A stretch of DNA of 64,000 bases from an uncultured Clostridium sp. Lineage in GTDB: Bacteria > Bacillota > Clostridia > Lachnospirales > Lachnospiraceae. The position numbers and the translations under genes are program-made. The notes below the pieces were generated by a model. The model saw nothing but the letters and a program-made list of their open reading frames with translations, did no database searches and had not been told where the DNA came from. Shown piece by piece: positions 16,413-24,581 of the stretch (position 1 is its first letter; each line of letters starts with the position of its first letter). Location of the stretch: positions 1-64,000 of the forward strand of contig UQTA01000004.1 in NCBI GenBank assembly GCA_900543885.1. Direction: 5' to 3'.

Positions 16413-18540
16413 TTTAGAAGCTTTAAAAAAAGCAAAGATACCGGGACCGGAGACCGGCATTGAAAAAAAGAATACGGTCTGTGCTATCTGTTCTCCGGCA
16501 TACAACTGTGGTGTGTGCGCTTATGTAAAAGACGGAAAAATGGTGAAACTGGAAGGTCTGGATGAACATCCAAGAAATAAGGGCTGTCTTTGCACAAAAG
16601 GATTGTCCGGCCGTGGTTTTGCTTACAGAGAGGACCGTATTAAAACACCTCTTCGCCGAACAGGCAAAAGAGGAGAGGGAAAATTTGAACCCATCACCTG
16701 GGATGAGGCATATAAGGAGATCGCAGAAAAGTTAAACCATATCAAAGAAACTGATGGACCTGAGGCAGTAGCCTTTTTTGGCGGCTATAACAAATGGTTC
16801 CGTCCGTGGCTGCGCCGCTTTGCCCATTCCTTTGGAAGCATGAACTATGGTACAGAATCAAGTACCTGTATGACTACCGGCTGGATGGCATGGAAAACAG
16901 CTATAGGACAGCTGGCAAGACCGGATATGTCAAATTGTGACCTGCTCCTTGGCTGGGCATTTAATCCTTATTATTCCGGTTATTTAAAGGCTCAGGGAGC
17001 AGAAAAAGCAAGAGCAAGGGGCATGAAGGTCATTGTGGTGGATCCGAAGATCACACCTACTACAGAGAAAATGTGTGACCTGCATCTGCGTCCTTATCCG
17101 GGTACAGATGGAGCACTGGCACTGTGCATGGGAAATGTGCTGATCCAGAAGGGATGGATCGATAAAGAATACATTGCCCGGTATGTACATGGTTTTAAGG
17201 AATATGCCCAGTATGCAGCTGGTTTTAACGAAAGCAATATTGAAAAGCTTACAGGCGTTCCTTATGATCTGGTAGTAAAGGCCTGTGAGATGATCCATGA
17301 GAGCAAGTCCATGGCGATCAATGAAAACAGTGCGCCGATCCCTCATCATAAGAATGGTTTCCAGAATTACCGTGCGATCATGGCACTTTCAGCACTGACT
17401 GGAAACTTTGACCGCACAGGCGGACAGCTGCCGGGAGAACATACATTTACCCACCAGATTTCCGGATTTACTACTTTGGAAGATGAATTTGCTGATGGTA
17501 CAGAACCAAAGGATGCAGCTCTTCCAGTAGGAGCATCCCGTTTCCCTCTGTGGTATCATATGGAGCGGGAAATGCAGTGCGTAGACCTGCCAAGACAGAT
17601 CCATGAGGGAACTCCTTATCCTGTTAAGGCTATGTTTGCCCTGGGATTAAACTACCGGATCCTTCCAGATGATCAGTATTTTAAATCTGCTATTGAAAAA
17701 CTGGACTTTTTCGTCGATGCAGATCTGTTTATGACAGATGCAGCGAAAATGGCAGATATCGTTCTTCCGGTATGTACTTCTTACGAACGTGGAGAACTGG
17801 AGACTTATCCAGGCGGCTATGCATGGCTGACCAAGCCTGCAATTGACAGAGTGGGAGAGAGCAGATCGGATGTTGAAATCCTTTGTGATCTGGCAAAAGT
17901 GATGAAGCTGGGGGATAAGCGGCTGGAAGAAGGCTATGAAAAGAATATTGAAGAAATCCTTTCTGATCTGGATATCACTATGGATGAACTTCGTGCCAGT
18001 GACCTGCCAGTCAAAGTCCGCGGTGTAAAGCCTTATGTTCCGGGAACTGTCCTTGAAAGCGGCTGTAAGACACCTACAGGCAAGTTTGAACTATATTCAG
18101 AATTGATCGCATCTCATCCAGAGTGGCATTTAGACCCGCTGCCAACTTATTGTGAGCCTATGGATGAAGCAGATGAAAGGGTGTACCCATTCATCCTCTG
18201 TTCAGGAGGAAGACTGCCAAATGCCATTCATTCCCGGCTGCACAAAGTACCGTGGGTACGCAGTCTGCGCCCGGATCCGGCAGCAGATATTTCTGTGGAA
18301 GATGCAGAAAAACTGGGCTTAAAGGATGGAGATGACATAGAACTGTTTACAGAGAGGGGAACTATTTCTGTAAAAGCCCATCCAACCCACAGAGTGCCAG
18401 AACATGTAGTATTTTTCTATCATGGATATTCTGAGGCTGATGTAAACTCTCTGATGTCCGGAACCCATGTAGATCCATATTCCGGCTTCCCGGCCTATAA
18501 CTCCACCAGGTGTGGTATGAGAAAGAAGGTGCAGAGTTGA
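16405..18540 (+). CDS. Molybdopterin-dependent oxidoreductase (DMSO reductase superfamily), catalytic subunit
   Basis: A 711-residue bis-MGD enzyme. The N-terminal [4Fe-4S] motif CAICSPAYNCGVC...GCLCTKG is followed by the molybdopterin domains and a C-terminal MoCo-binding beta domain (NAIHSRLHKVPW, DIELFTERG, GFPAYNSTRCG). Cys155, in the segment TESSTCMTTGW, is at the position expected for the metal ligand; this placement is inferred by motif. There is no twin-arginine signal, so the enzyme is cytoplasmic. ATG 16405 has GAGGAGAAG upstream and overlaps the flavoprotein gene by 8 nt. Candidate activities include S-oxide, N-oxide, thiosulfate/polysulfide or dehydroxylation chemistry; the substrate cannot be fixed from the sequence. 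Confidence 0.87.
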   Translation: MDSLEALKKAKIPGPETGIEKKNTVCAICSPAYNCGVCAYVKDGKMVKLEGLDEHPRNKGCLCTKGLSGRGFAYREDRIKTPLRRTGKRGEGKFEPITWDEAYKEIAEKLNHIKETDGPEAVAFFGGYNKWFRPWLRRFAHSFGSMNYGTESSTCMTTGWMAWKTAIGQLARPDMSNCDLLLGWAFNPYYSGYLKAQGAEKARARGMKVIVVDPKITPTTEKMCDLHLRPYPGTDGALALCMGNVLIQKGWIDKEYIARYVHGFKEYAQYAAGFNESNIEKLTGVPYDLVVKACEMIHESKSMAINENSAPIPHHKNGFQNYRAIMALSALTGNFDRTGGQLPGEHTFTHQISGFTTLEDEFADGTEPKDAALPVGASRFPLWYHMEREMQCVDLPRQIHEGTPYPVKAMFALGLNYRILPDDQYFKSAIEKLDFFVDADLFMTDAAKMADIVLPVCTSYERGELETYPGGYAWLTKPAIDRVGESRSDVEILCDLAKVMKLGDKRLEEGYEKNIEEILSDLDITMDELRASDLPVKVRGVKPYVPGTVLESGCKTPTGKFELYSELIASHPEWHLDPLPTYCEPMDEADERVYPFILCSGGRLPNAIHSRLHKVPWVRSLRPDPAADISVEDAEKLGLKDGDDIELFTERGTISVKAHPTHRVPEHVVFFYHGYSEADVNSLMSGTHVDPYSGFPAYNSTRCGMRKKVQS

Positions 18541-19061
18541 AAAAGTACGCAATAGATCTGGATATTACCAAATGTATTTCCTGCGGAGCCTGCTCCATTG
18601 CCTGCATGGATCAGAACGATTTTCAGGTAAAAGATGGACAGAGACCTTTCAGAAATGTATTTGATCTGGAAATGGAAGAAAAAGGGAATGTAAAATACAG
18701 CCACCTGTCCCTGGCTTGTATGCATTGTACCGATGCTCCCTGCATCAGCGCCTGCCCAAGTGCCTGCCTGCGAAAAGATCCGGAGACCAATCTTACAGTT
18801 TACGATACTACCAATTGTATCGGCTGCCACAGCTGTGCCATGGCATGTCCGTATGGTATCCCGTCTTTTGGGGAAAACGGCAAGATGATCAAATGCGACG
18901 GCTGTTATGTGAGAGTCCATCACGGAATGCTGCCGGCCTGTGTAAAAGCATGCCCGGTAAAGGCATTGCAGTTAGTAGATACAGAAGCAAAAGAGCCTCA
19001 GATCCCGGCAGAACATTCTTTGCGGATGACCAGTGCGGGAATGCTGAAGCATCAGGTATAA
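18537..19061 (+). CDS. Four-cluster [4Fe-4S] ferredoxin-type electron-transfer subunit
   Basis: A 174-residue protein of the DmsB/HycB/PhsB type. Sixteen cysteines fall in four groups: CISCGACSIAC, CMHCTDAPCISAC, CIGCHSCAMAC and CDGC...CVKAC, as expected for four [4Fe-4S] clusters in a wire between flavoprotein and molybdoenzyme. The start is assigned to TTG 18537, overlapping the upstream stop codon by 4 nt (TTGA), because it gives the family N-terminus (KKYAIDLDITKCISC); an in-frame upstream start would extend it by nine untypical residues. It is the last gene before a bidirectional terminator. No membrane anchor protein is encoded nearby. Confidence 0.88.
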   Translation: MKKYAIDLDITKCISCGACSIACMDQNDFQVKDGQRPFRNVFDLEMEEKGNVKYSHLSLACMHCTDAPCISACPSACLRKDPETNLTVYDTTNCIGCHSCAMACPYGIPSFGENGKMIKCDGCYVRVHHGMLPACVKACPVKALQLVDTEAKEPQIPAEHSLRMTSAGMLKHQV

Positions 19062-19095
19062 AAGATTGATATAAAAAATAATGCTAACATAAATG

Positions 19096-19137
19096 CTGCC
19101 GCAAGCTGGATAGGAATATCTGACTTGCGGCAGTTTT
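19096..19137. terminator. Bidirectional terminator between the molybdoenzyme operon and the lacI-type gene
   Basis: CTGCCGCAAG (19096-19105) pairs perfectly with CTTGCGGCAG (19124-19133), with TTTTGCTTT after it on the plus strand and an A-rich flank before it that would serve the minus strand. It separates two convergent genes. Confidence 0.85.
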
Positions 19138-19147
19138 GCTTTGCAAT

Positions 19148-20170
19148 CTAGGAAATGTTTTTTACGCTGCTGCGCTGGACAAGAGAAGTTCGCAGCTGAA
19201 GCGTAACGATTTCACGTCCGTGATCCTGAATCACGTCCAGAAGACGTTTGACAGCCATGATTCCCATTTCGTGTTTAGGCACCTGCATGGTTGTCAGAGG
19301 GGGATCCATTAATTCGCACATAGGCATGTCATCAATGCCGATTACAGATATATCATCAGGAATCCGATAGCCAAATTCCTTTAATGCGCGGATGGCAGAA
19401 AGAGCAATAATGTCATTGTCTGCGAAAAAAGCTGTAGGCATTTCTCTATGAGCTTCTAAAAGCTCTTTCATATCAGCATAAGCGCCATCGGCAGTTGGAG
19501 TCAGCTTGTATTCCAGATCTGGTCGTATTTCTATATTTTTTCTCCGCAGTTCACGATAAAATCCATCTTTTCTTTCAGAAAAATTATTAATATGAAAAGC
19601 AGAGTGTAAATATCCGATTTTTTTATGTCCATTTCCAATGAGGAAACGTGCTGCGCTGCGTGCGGCTTGGCTGTTGTTAATGACAATTGTATCTAATGCA
19701 AGTTCGTCAAAGTAACTGTCTAGTAATACAATTGGAATATTTAAATGCGCAAAAACCTGCACGTCGGTAAAAGACATTTCTGTTGCCAGAAGGATAATTC
19801 CCTTGCAATCTTTTGTATAAAGAAGCGGAAGCGAGAGGGAAAGGTCGCTTCCTTCATTATAATAGGCAATTTGAAGGTTTGATCCACTGGCTTTAACTGT
19901 GGACTCGATCCCTTCGATCAGCTGGGAGAAGAACGGGGTGTCACCTACGACTTTTCCGTGTTTTTTATAGATGATAAAATAAATAAAACTACTGGAATGA
20001 ATCACGTTGGAAATCTCTGAAGTTTGCGAATTTAATTCTGCAATTTTATCGAGTACCAGTTTTCTGGTAGCATCGCTGATGCCAGGCTTATTATTTAATA
20101 CCATGGAAATAGTGGAGGGGGAAACTCCCAACATTTGTGCCAGATCTTTTGATTTAATACCACGGCTCAT
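19148..20170 (-). CDS. LacI-family transcriptional regulator
   Basis: A 340-residue regulator on the minus strand. The N-terminal helix-turn-helix is KSKDLAQMLGVSPSTISMVLNNKPGIS (residues 6-32) and a periplasmic-binding-like sugar domain follows (DTIVINNSQAARSAARFLI, FFADNDIIALSAIRAL, ISVIGIDDMPMCELMDPPLTTMQVP). The start at 20170 has AAGGAG upstream. It is divergent from the sugar operon beginning at 20514, with a palindrome between the two promoters, so it should repress that operon in the absence of its sugar. Its own promoter is recognisable at 20228-20256. Confidence 0.92.
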   Translation of the reverse strand: MSRGIKSKDLAQMLGVSPSTISMVLNNKPGISDATRKLVLDKIAELNSQTSEISNVIHSSSFIYFIIYKKHGKVVGDTPFFSQLIEGIESTVKASGSNLQIAYYNEGSDLSLSLPLLYTKDCKGIILLATEMSFTDVQVFAHLNIPIVLLDSYFDELALDTIVINNSQAARSAARFLIGNGHKKIGYLHSAFHINNFSERKDGFYRELRRKNIEIRPDLEYKLTPTADGAYADMKELLEAHREMPTAFFADNDIIALSAIRALKEFGYRIPDDISVIGIDDMPMCELMDPPLTTMQVPKHEMGIMAVKRLLDVIQDHGREIVTLQLRTSLVQRSSVKNIS

Positions 20171-20227
20171 GTAATGATCTCCTTGTTAATGATAATCAGA
20201 ATTTTGATACTGTATTCTTATAGGTAC

Positions 20228-20256
20228 ATTATAATAAAAGGATATGAGTTCGTCAA
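20228..20256 (-). promoter_or_regulatory. Sigma-A promoter of the lacI-type gene
   Basis: Read on the minus strand: TTGACG, a 17-nt spacer, TATAAT. It lies 58 nt upstream of the start codon. Confidence 0.75.
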
Positions 20257-20271
20257 TAATAAAATTTAATA

Positions 20272-20286
20272 AAATTTAGTAAATTT
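20272..20286. promoter_or_regulatory. Candidate LacI-type operator palindrome
   Basis: AAATTTAGTAAATTT is a perfect 15-bp palindrome around a central G, located between the two divergent promoters in the 343-nt gap 20171-20513. It lacks the central CG typical of many LacI operators, so the assignment is tentative. Apart from this and the promoters, the gap is AT-rich and gene-free. Confidence 0.4.
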
Positions 20287-20373
20287 AGTAAATACAAAAA
20301 CCAAAGCACAAACCGATTAGAAAAATATAAAAATTGCACAAAAAAACAGGCGATTACTCTGCAAAAATGACCA

Positions 20374-20400
20374 TTGAAAATAAAAACAAGATGGTATAAT
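20374..20400 (+). promoter_or_regulatory. Extended -10 promoter of the sugar operon
   Basis: TTGAAA (20374-20379), a 15-nt spacer and TGGTATAAT (20392-20400), an extended -10 that would compensate for the short spacer. Transcription would start about 110 nt before the ATG. Confidence 0.6.
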
Positions 20401-20513
20401 ATAAATATATACTAAATGATAACTAAATTAATTCAATAAAATTAAAATAGAAAGAAAAAATAATTTAGAAGTTAAATGCAAAAACATTAAAAAATAAAAA
20501 GGAGAAGAAGAGC

Positions 20514-21854
20514 ATGAAAAAAAGAACAATGGGGTTACTTGTATGTACAGGCTTAGCAATGGGTATGTTAAGTGGTTGTGGAGGTGGAAACTCCGCTTCT
20601 GAGACGAAAACAGCTGACACATCAGCAACAGGTACACAGGCATCGTCAGAGCAAAGCAAAGATACAGCTGGTGGGGCAGTAAATATCAGTTTCTGGTCTT
20701 TGGCACAGAGAAAAGATTTTGAGGACAATATTATTGCGGCGTTTACAGAAAAAAATCCAGATATTACAGTGACACCTACATATTATTCAACAGATGACAT
20801 CAAGGCTAATTTAAAAGTAGCTGCATCTTCAGGAAGTCTTCCGGATATGTGGTACAACTGGGGTGGAAGTCTTGCAAGTTATTATCCGGAAAATGGCCTG
20901 ACCTATGATTTTACAGAATATGCAAAAGAAAATAAATGGGATGACAAGTATTTAGGATCTGCTTTGGAACTCTGTACACTGGATGGTCAGCTTTCTGGAA
21001 TCCCGCAGAGTATTGCGATGATGAATGTGTGGTACCGGAAAGACATTTTTGAACAGTATAATTTAGAAGTTCCAAAAACCTTTGAGGAATTGGAAACAGT
21101 CTGTGAGACTTTAAAGTCAAATGGTGTGATTCCGTTTGCTACAGGTGGACAGTATGGCTGGCATGTAATGCGTTATATTCAGGATCTTCTGGAATACTAT
21201 GGCGGAAAAGAAGAACATGATGCTTTAAACTCTTTCGAAGCAGACTGGAGCAGTTCAGAGGCGGTTGCAAAGGCATTTGCAAAATTTAAAGATTGGGAAG
21301 ATAAAGGATACTTTAATGAAGGTTTCCTTACAGAGGATCCAAATGACTGCCGTATGTACCTATATAATGGAACCTGCGCGATGATTATTGATAGTCCGAC
21401 TATGGCATCTCAGATTGTAAATGCAGAACAGGACACAAGTCTGTATAGTTTCTTTGCATTCCCAACAGAGTCTAACGGGGATGGAACAGGCAGAATGGCA
21501 GCGTATGTTAAGATGACACAGGTAAATAAAAATGTAACAGATGAACAGTTGGATGCGATCATCAAGTTCTGGGATTTCTACTATAACGCAGATGAAAACC
21601 CTGAATTCTCTAAGATTGAGCAGCCAATCGCTATTAAGGGAGCACAGCTTCCTGAATCATTAGCAGTAGCAGATGGTGTTATGGAATTAATGGATGCATG
21701 TGGCATTTATACACAGACTGATCAGGCGCTTCCAGCACAGGTTGCAGATCAGCTGTTTGCAGTACAGGATTCAGTGGCAATTGGTGATACAAAGCCAGAA
21801 GATGCTGGTGCAGCTGTGCAGACAGCAATTGATACTTATAAGGCAGAGCAGTAA
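20514..21854 (+). CDS. Sugar ABC transporter substrate-binding lipoprotein
   Basis: A 446-residue MalE-type (family 1) extracellular binding protein. The signal peptide ends in lipobox LSGC (Cys22), followed by a Ser/Thr/Ala linker and the binding lobes, with family motifs INISFWSLAQR, PDMWYNWGG, GIPQSIAMMNVWYRKDIFE and FATGGQYGW. It captures a carbohydrate or glycoside for the two permeases that follow. AAAGGAGAAGAAG precedes ATG 20514. The ligand is not evident, but the downstream isomerase, kinase and transketolase suggest a short sugar or sugar-containing compound. Confidence 0.9.
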   Translation: MKKRTMGLLVCTGLAMGMLSGCGGGNSASETKTADTSATGTQASSEQSKDTAGGAVNISFWSLAQRKDFEDNIIAAFTEKNPDITVTPTYYSTDDIKANLKVAASSGSLPDMWYNWGGSLASYYPENGLTYDFTEYAKENKWDDKYLGSALELCTLDGQLSGIPQSIAMMNVWYRKDIFEQYNLEVPKTFEELETVCETLKSNGVIPFATGGQYGWHVMRYIQDLLEYYGGKEEHDALNSFEADWSSSEAVAKAFAKFKDWEDKGYFNEGFLTEDPNDCRMYLYNGTCAMIIDSPTMASQIVNAEQDTSLYSFFAFPTESNGDGTGRMAAYVKMTQVNKNVTDEQLDAIIKFWDFYYNADENPEFSKIEQPIAIKGAQLPESLAVADGVMELMDACGIYTQTDQALPAQVADQLFAVQDSVAIGDTKPEDAGAAVQTAIDTYKAEQ

Positions 21855-21875
21855 GACTGGCAGTAAAAAAGGAAA

Positions 21876-21903
21876 AAAGGGCTGTGTTTTTTCACAGCCC
21901 TTT
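21876..21903 (+). promoter_or_regulatory. Intercistronic stem-loop between sugar-binding protein and permease genes
   Basis: AAAGGGCTGTG (21876-21886) pairs perfectly with CACAGCCCTTT (21893-21903) around six T. It ends 7 nt before the permease ribosome site and has no downstream T-run, so partial attenuation or mRNA 3'-end protection is more likely than complete termination. Confidence 0.7.
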
Positions 21904-21922
21904 GAAAAACAGGAGGTTCATC

Positions 21923-22795
21923 TTGAAAAGCAAAAAATCAACGATAAAAGCGTATTTGTTTTTGCTTCCGGCGTTTGTTGTGTTTTGCTCAGTTGTTATA
22001 TTTCCTACGATCTATTCCTTTTATTTAAGCTTCTTCAGTTGGAACGGGATCGGTGATAAGAAATTTGTAGCACTGAAGAATTACATCAATCTGTTTACTG
22101 TAGATCCGGTTTTTCTTACTGCATTAAAAAACAATTTTCTTTGGATCATTATGACCGTGTTCTTTACGGTTACAGTTTCCCTTCTTTTAGCAGTTGTTTT
22201 AAATCGTTCTTTTAAAGGAAGAGTGGTATACAGGGCAATTTTTTATATTCCATATATGCTTTCGTGGGTCGTTGTAGGTGTGATCTGGAAATGGATGTAC
22301 AACCCGAATATGGGATTTATTAATGAATGCCTCAAGGCTGTTGGACTGACAAATTTAAAATTGACCTGGCTGTCTGATCCGAAGATTGCTTTGTATTGCG
22401 TTTACGTAGCAGCATTATGGCAGGGTGTAGGGCAACCGATGATTCTTTTCCTATCCGGGCTTCAGACGATCCCTACAGATATTTTAGAGGCGGCTACTAT
22501 TGATGGTGCAGGAAAACCCAGAATATTTTTTAGTATTACGATTCCTATGCTGAAAGAAACATTTGTGGTCGTATTTGCAACACTGATCATAGCTGCTATG
22601 AAAGTATACGATATTATCAAGGTTATGACAGGCGGCGGACCGGGAAATTCTACAGAAACATTAGCTACATATATGTATTCACAAACCTTTATGTATAGCA
22701 ATTTTGGTAAAGGAAGTGCTATTGCCAGTGTGATGTTTTTGATGATGATCGTGATCATTGTACCTTATGTGATCTATACAGCTAGAGAGGATTGA
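21923..22795 (+). CDS. Sugar ABC transporter permease (MalF type)
   Basis: A 290-residue permease with six hydrophobic segments and the EAA loop EAATIDGAGKPRIFFSITIPMLK, typical of family-1 sugar importers. The start is assigned to TTG 21923 because AGGAGG lies at 21911-21916, 6 nt upstream; an in-frame GTG at 21884 lies inside the preceding hairpin. It pairs with the next permease. The operon has no ATPase gene, so a shared MsmK-like ATPase elsewhere in the genome is expected. Confidence 0.9.
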   Translation: MKSKKSTIKAYLFLLPAFVVFCSVVIFPTIYSFYLSFFSWNGIGDKKFVALKNYINLFTVDPVFLTALKNNFLWIIMTVFFTVTVSLLLAVVLNRSFKGRVVYRAIFYIPYMLSWVVVGVIWKWMYNPNMGFINECLKAVGLTNLKLTWLSDPKIALYCVYVAALWQGVGQPMILFLSGLQTIPTDILEAATIDGAGKPRIFFSITIPMLKETFVVVFATLIIAAMKVYDIIKVMTGGGPGNSTETLATYMYSQTFMYSNFGKGSAIASVMFLMMIVIIVPYVIYTARED

Positions 22796-22801
22796 TAAGA
22801 T

Positions 22802-23638
22802 ATGGCAAAAAATAAGAAACAAGCGGAAGTAATCATATTTTATGTGCTGCTGACTCTCCTGGCTCTGATCTGGATGGCTCCTGTATTTACTGTATTTATT
22901 ACAGCACTTAAGTCTCAAGGGGATTTTTATTCTGGAGAAAGTCTGTTTTCACTTCCGGAAACATTAAAATGGAGCAATTTTGCGGCAGCATGGACAAAGG
23001 GCCGTATGGCTTCTTATATGAAAAATGGTTTGGTCATCTGCCTGATGAAAGTTCCGTTGGGAATCTTGATCGAATCTATGGCAGCATTTGGACTTACAAG
23101 ATTAAACGTAAAGCATAAAACGGGGCTTTTTATATTCTTTCTGTTAGGAATGATGCTTCCTCACCAGATGGCGTTGATCCCTTTAAATCGTATTTTCTCA
23201 CAGTATAATCTGATCAATAACTACGGCGGATTGTTTTATGTGTATGTAGGTTTTGGCATTGGATATGGCATTTTGGTTTTGAGAGGATTTATGCGCTCTA
23301 TCCCTAAGGATTTAGATGAAGCGGCGTACATTGATGGATGTGGAGTAGGACGTTTATATTGGAATATCATACTTCCTAATGTAAAACCGGCAATTGCGAC
23401 TTTATTTATTATTGACTTTTTAAACACCTGGAACGAGTTCCTGCTTCAGAGTATTCTGATCACCAAAGATTCTCTTCGTACTGTACCAAATGGTCTTATG
23501 AGTTTTATGGGAGAATATGGTACGGATTACGGTCTGTTAAATGCAGGCGTGCTTATTTCTATTGTTCCAGTATTGATCGTATATTTATCTTTCCAGAAAT
23601 ACTTTGTAGAAGGTATGGCAGGAGCAGTAAAACAGTAG
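22802..23638 (+). CDS. Sugar ABC transporter permease (MalG type)
   Basis: A 278-residue permease with six membrane segments; the EAA loop is EAAYIDGCGVGRLYWNIILPNVKPA, and the C-terminus VEGMAGAVKQ is the usual end of the MalG-type carbohydrate permeases. It starts 6 nt after the partner gene. The pair forms the membrane channel for the binding protein at 20514. Confidence 0.92.
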   Translation: MAKNKKQAEVIIFYVLLTLLALIWMAPVFTVFITALKSQGDFYSGESLFSLPETLKWSNFAAAWTKGRMASYMKNGLVICLMKVPLGILIESMAAFGLTRLNVKHKTGLFIFFLLGMMLPHQMALIPLNRIFSQYNLINNYGGLFYVYVGFGIGYGILVLRGFMRSIPKDLDEAAYIDGCGVGRLYWNIILPNVKPAIATLFIIDFLNTWNEFLLQSILITKDSLRTVPNGLMSFMGEYGTDYGLLNAGVLISIVPVLIVYLSFQKYFVEGMAGAVKQ

Positions 23639-23657
23639 ATGAAAAGAGGAGAAGACT

Positions 23658-24572
23658 ATGATCTATAATCAGTACCACTTTACAATTCCAGAAGGAAAAA
23701 TGGCTAGACTTATTATTAATACAGATGCCAAAAACGAGGCGGATGATCAGTATGCTATTGTACATGGACTTTTAAGTCCTAAATTTGATAACAGAGGTAT
23801 TATTGCTGCTCATTTTGGAGAAGAAAAAAGTTCACATAGCATGATGGACAGCTACGATGAAATTGTGAAAGTATTAGACTTGATGGATTTTCCAAAGGAT
23901 CTGGCATTTAAAGGTGCAGAACATGCATTGCCGGATGAGAAAACACCGGTAGAGTCTGAAGGCGCAAGACTGATCATTGAGGAAGCCATGAAACCTTCAG
24001 AGGATCCGTTATATGTTATTTTTCTGGGGCCACTTACTGATATGGCATCTGCTTATCTTATGGAACCAAGAATTGCAAATCGTCTTACCTGCATTTGGAT
24101 CGGCGGAGCGCAGTATCCAGAAGGCGGATATGAGTATAATCTGAATAATGATATTAAAGCGGCACGCGTTATTATGAATTCAGATATTCCTGTATGGCAG
24201 ATTCCAAGAAATGTATACAGTCAGGTGATTGTATCTTTAGCTGAATTGGAATATAAAGTGTATCCTAAGGGTGAACTTGGAAAATATTTGTTTGAACAGC
24301 TGGCAGAAAATGGACATACTAAGTTTGCGAGAGCAACAACTAGAACTGGAGAGTACTGGTGCCTGGGTGATTCGCCTGCAATAGGTGTTTTATTATTTGC
24401 TCATATGTTTAGTTATGATTGGATACAGGCACCGCTGATCACAGATAATATGGCTTATGTTACCAATCGTCAGAACCGCCCAATTCGCGTTTACCATCAC
24501 GTAGATAATCGATTTATTCTGGAAGATTTCTTTGCGAAACTTGCGTTATTTACTGAAAAACAGAAGAAATGA
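23658..24572 (+). CDS. Divergent nucleoside-hydrolase-like protein
   Basis: A 304-residue protein with the inosine-uridine nucleoside hydrolase fold. The usual calcium-binding N-terminal motif DTDxGxDDA appears as NTDAKNEADDQYA: the first Asp is Asn and two residues are inserted, as in a DUF1593-like branch that I recall being annotated as nucleoside hydrolase. Later segments (FLGPLTDMASAYL, IWIGGAQYPEGGYEYNLNNDIKAARVI, LLFAHMFSYDW) fit the fold. It probably cleaves a glycosidic bond of the imported compound, but an N-ribosyl substrate should not be assumed. GAGGAGAAG precedes ATG 23658; no signal peptide. Confidence 0.75.
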   Translation: MIYNQYHFTIPEGKMARLIINTDAKNEADDQYAIVHGLLSPKFDNRGIIAAHFGEEKSSHSMMDSYDEIVKVLDLMDFPKDLAFKGAEHALPDEKTPVESEGARLIIEEAMKPSEDPLYVIFLGPLTDMASAYLMEPRIANRLTCIWIGGAQYPEGGYEYNLNNDIKAARVIMNSDIPVWQIPRNVYSQVIVSLAELEYKVYPKGELGKYLFEQLAENGHTKFARATTRTGEYWCLGDSPAIGVLLFAHMFSYDWIQAPLITDNMAYVTNRQNRPIRVYHHVDNRFILEDFFAKLALFTEKQKK

Positions 24573-24581
24573 GGATAGAAT

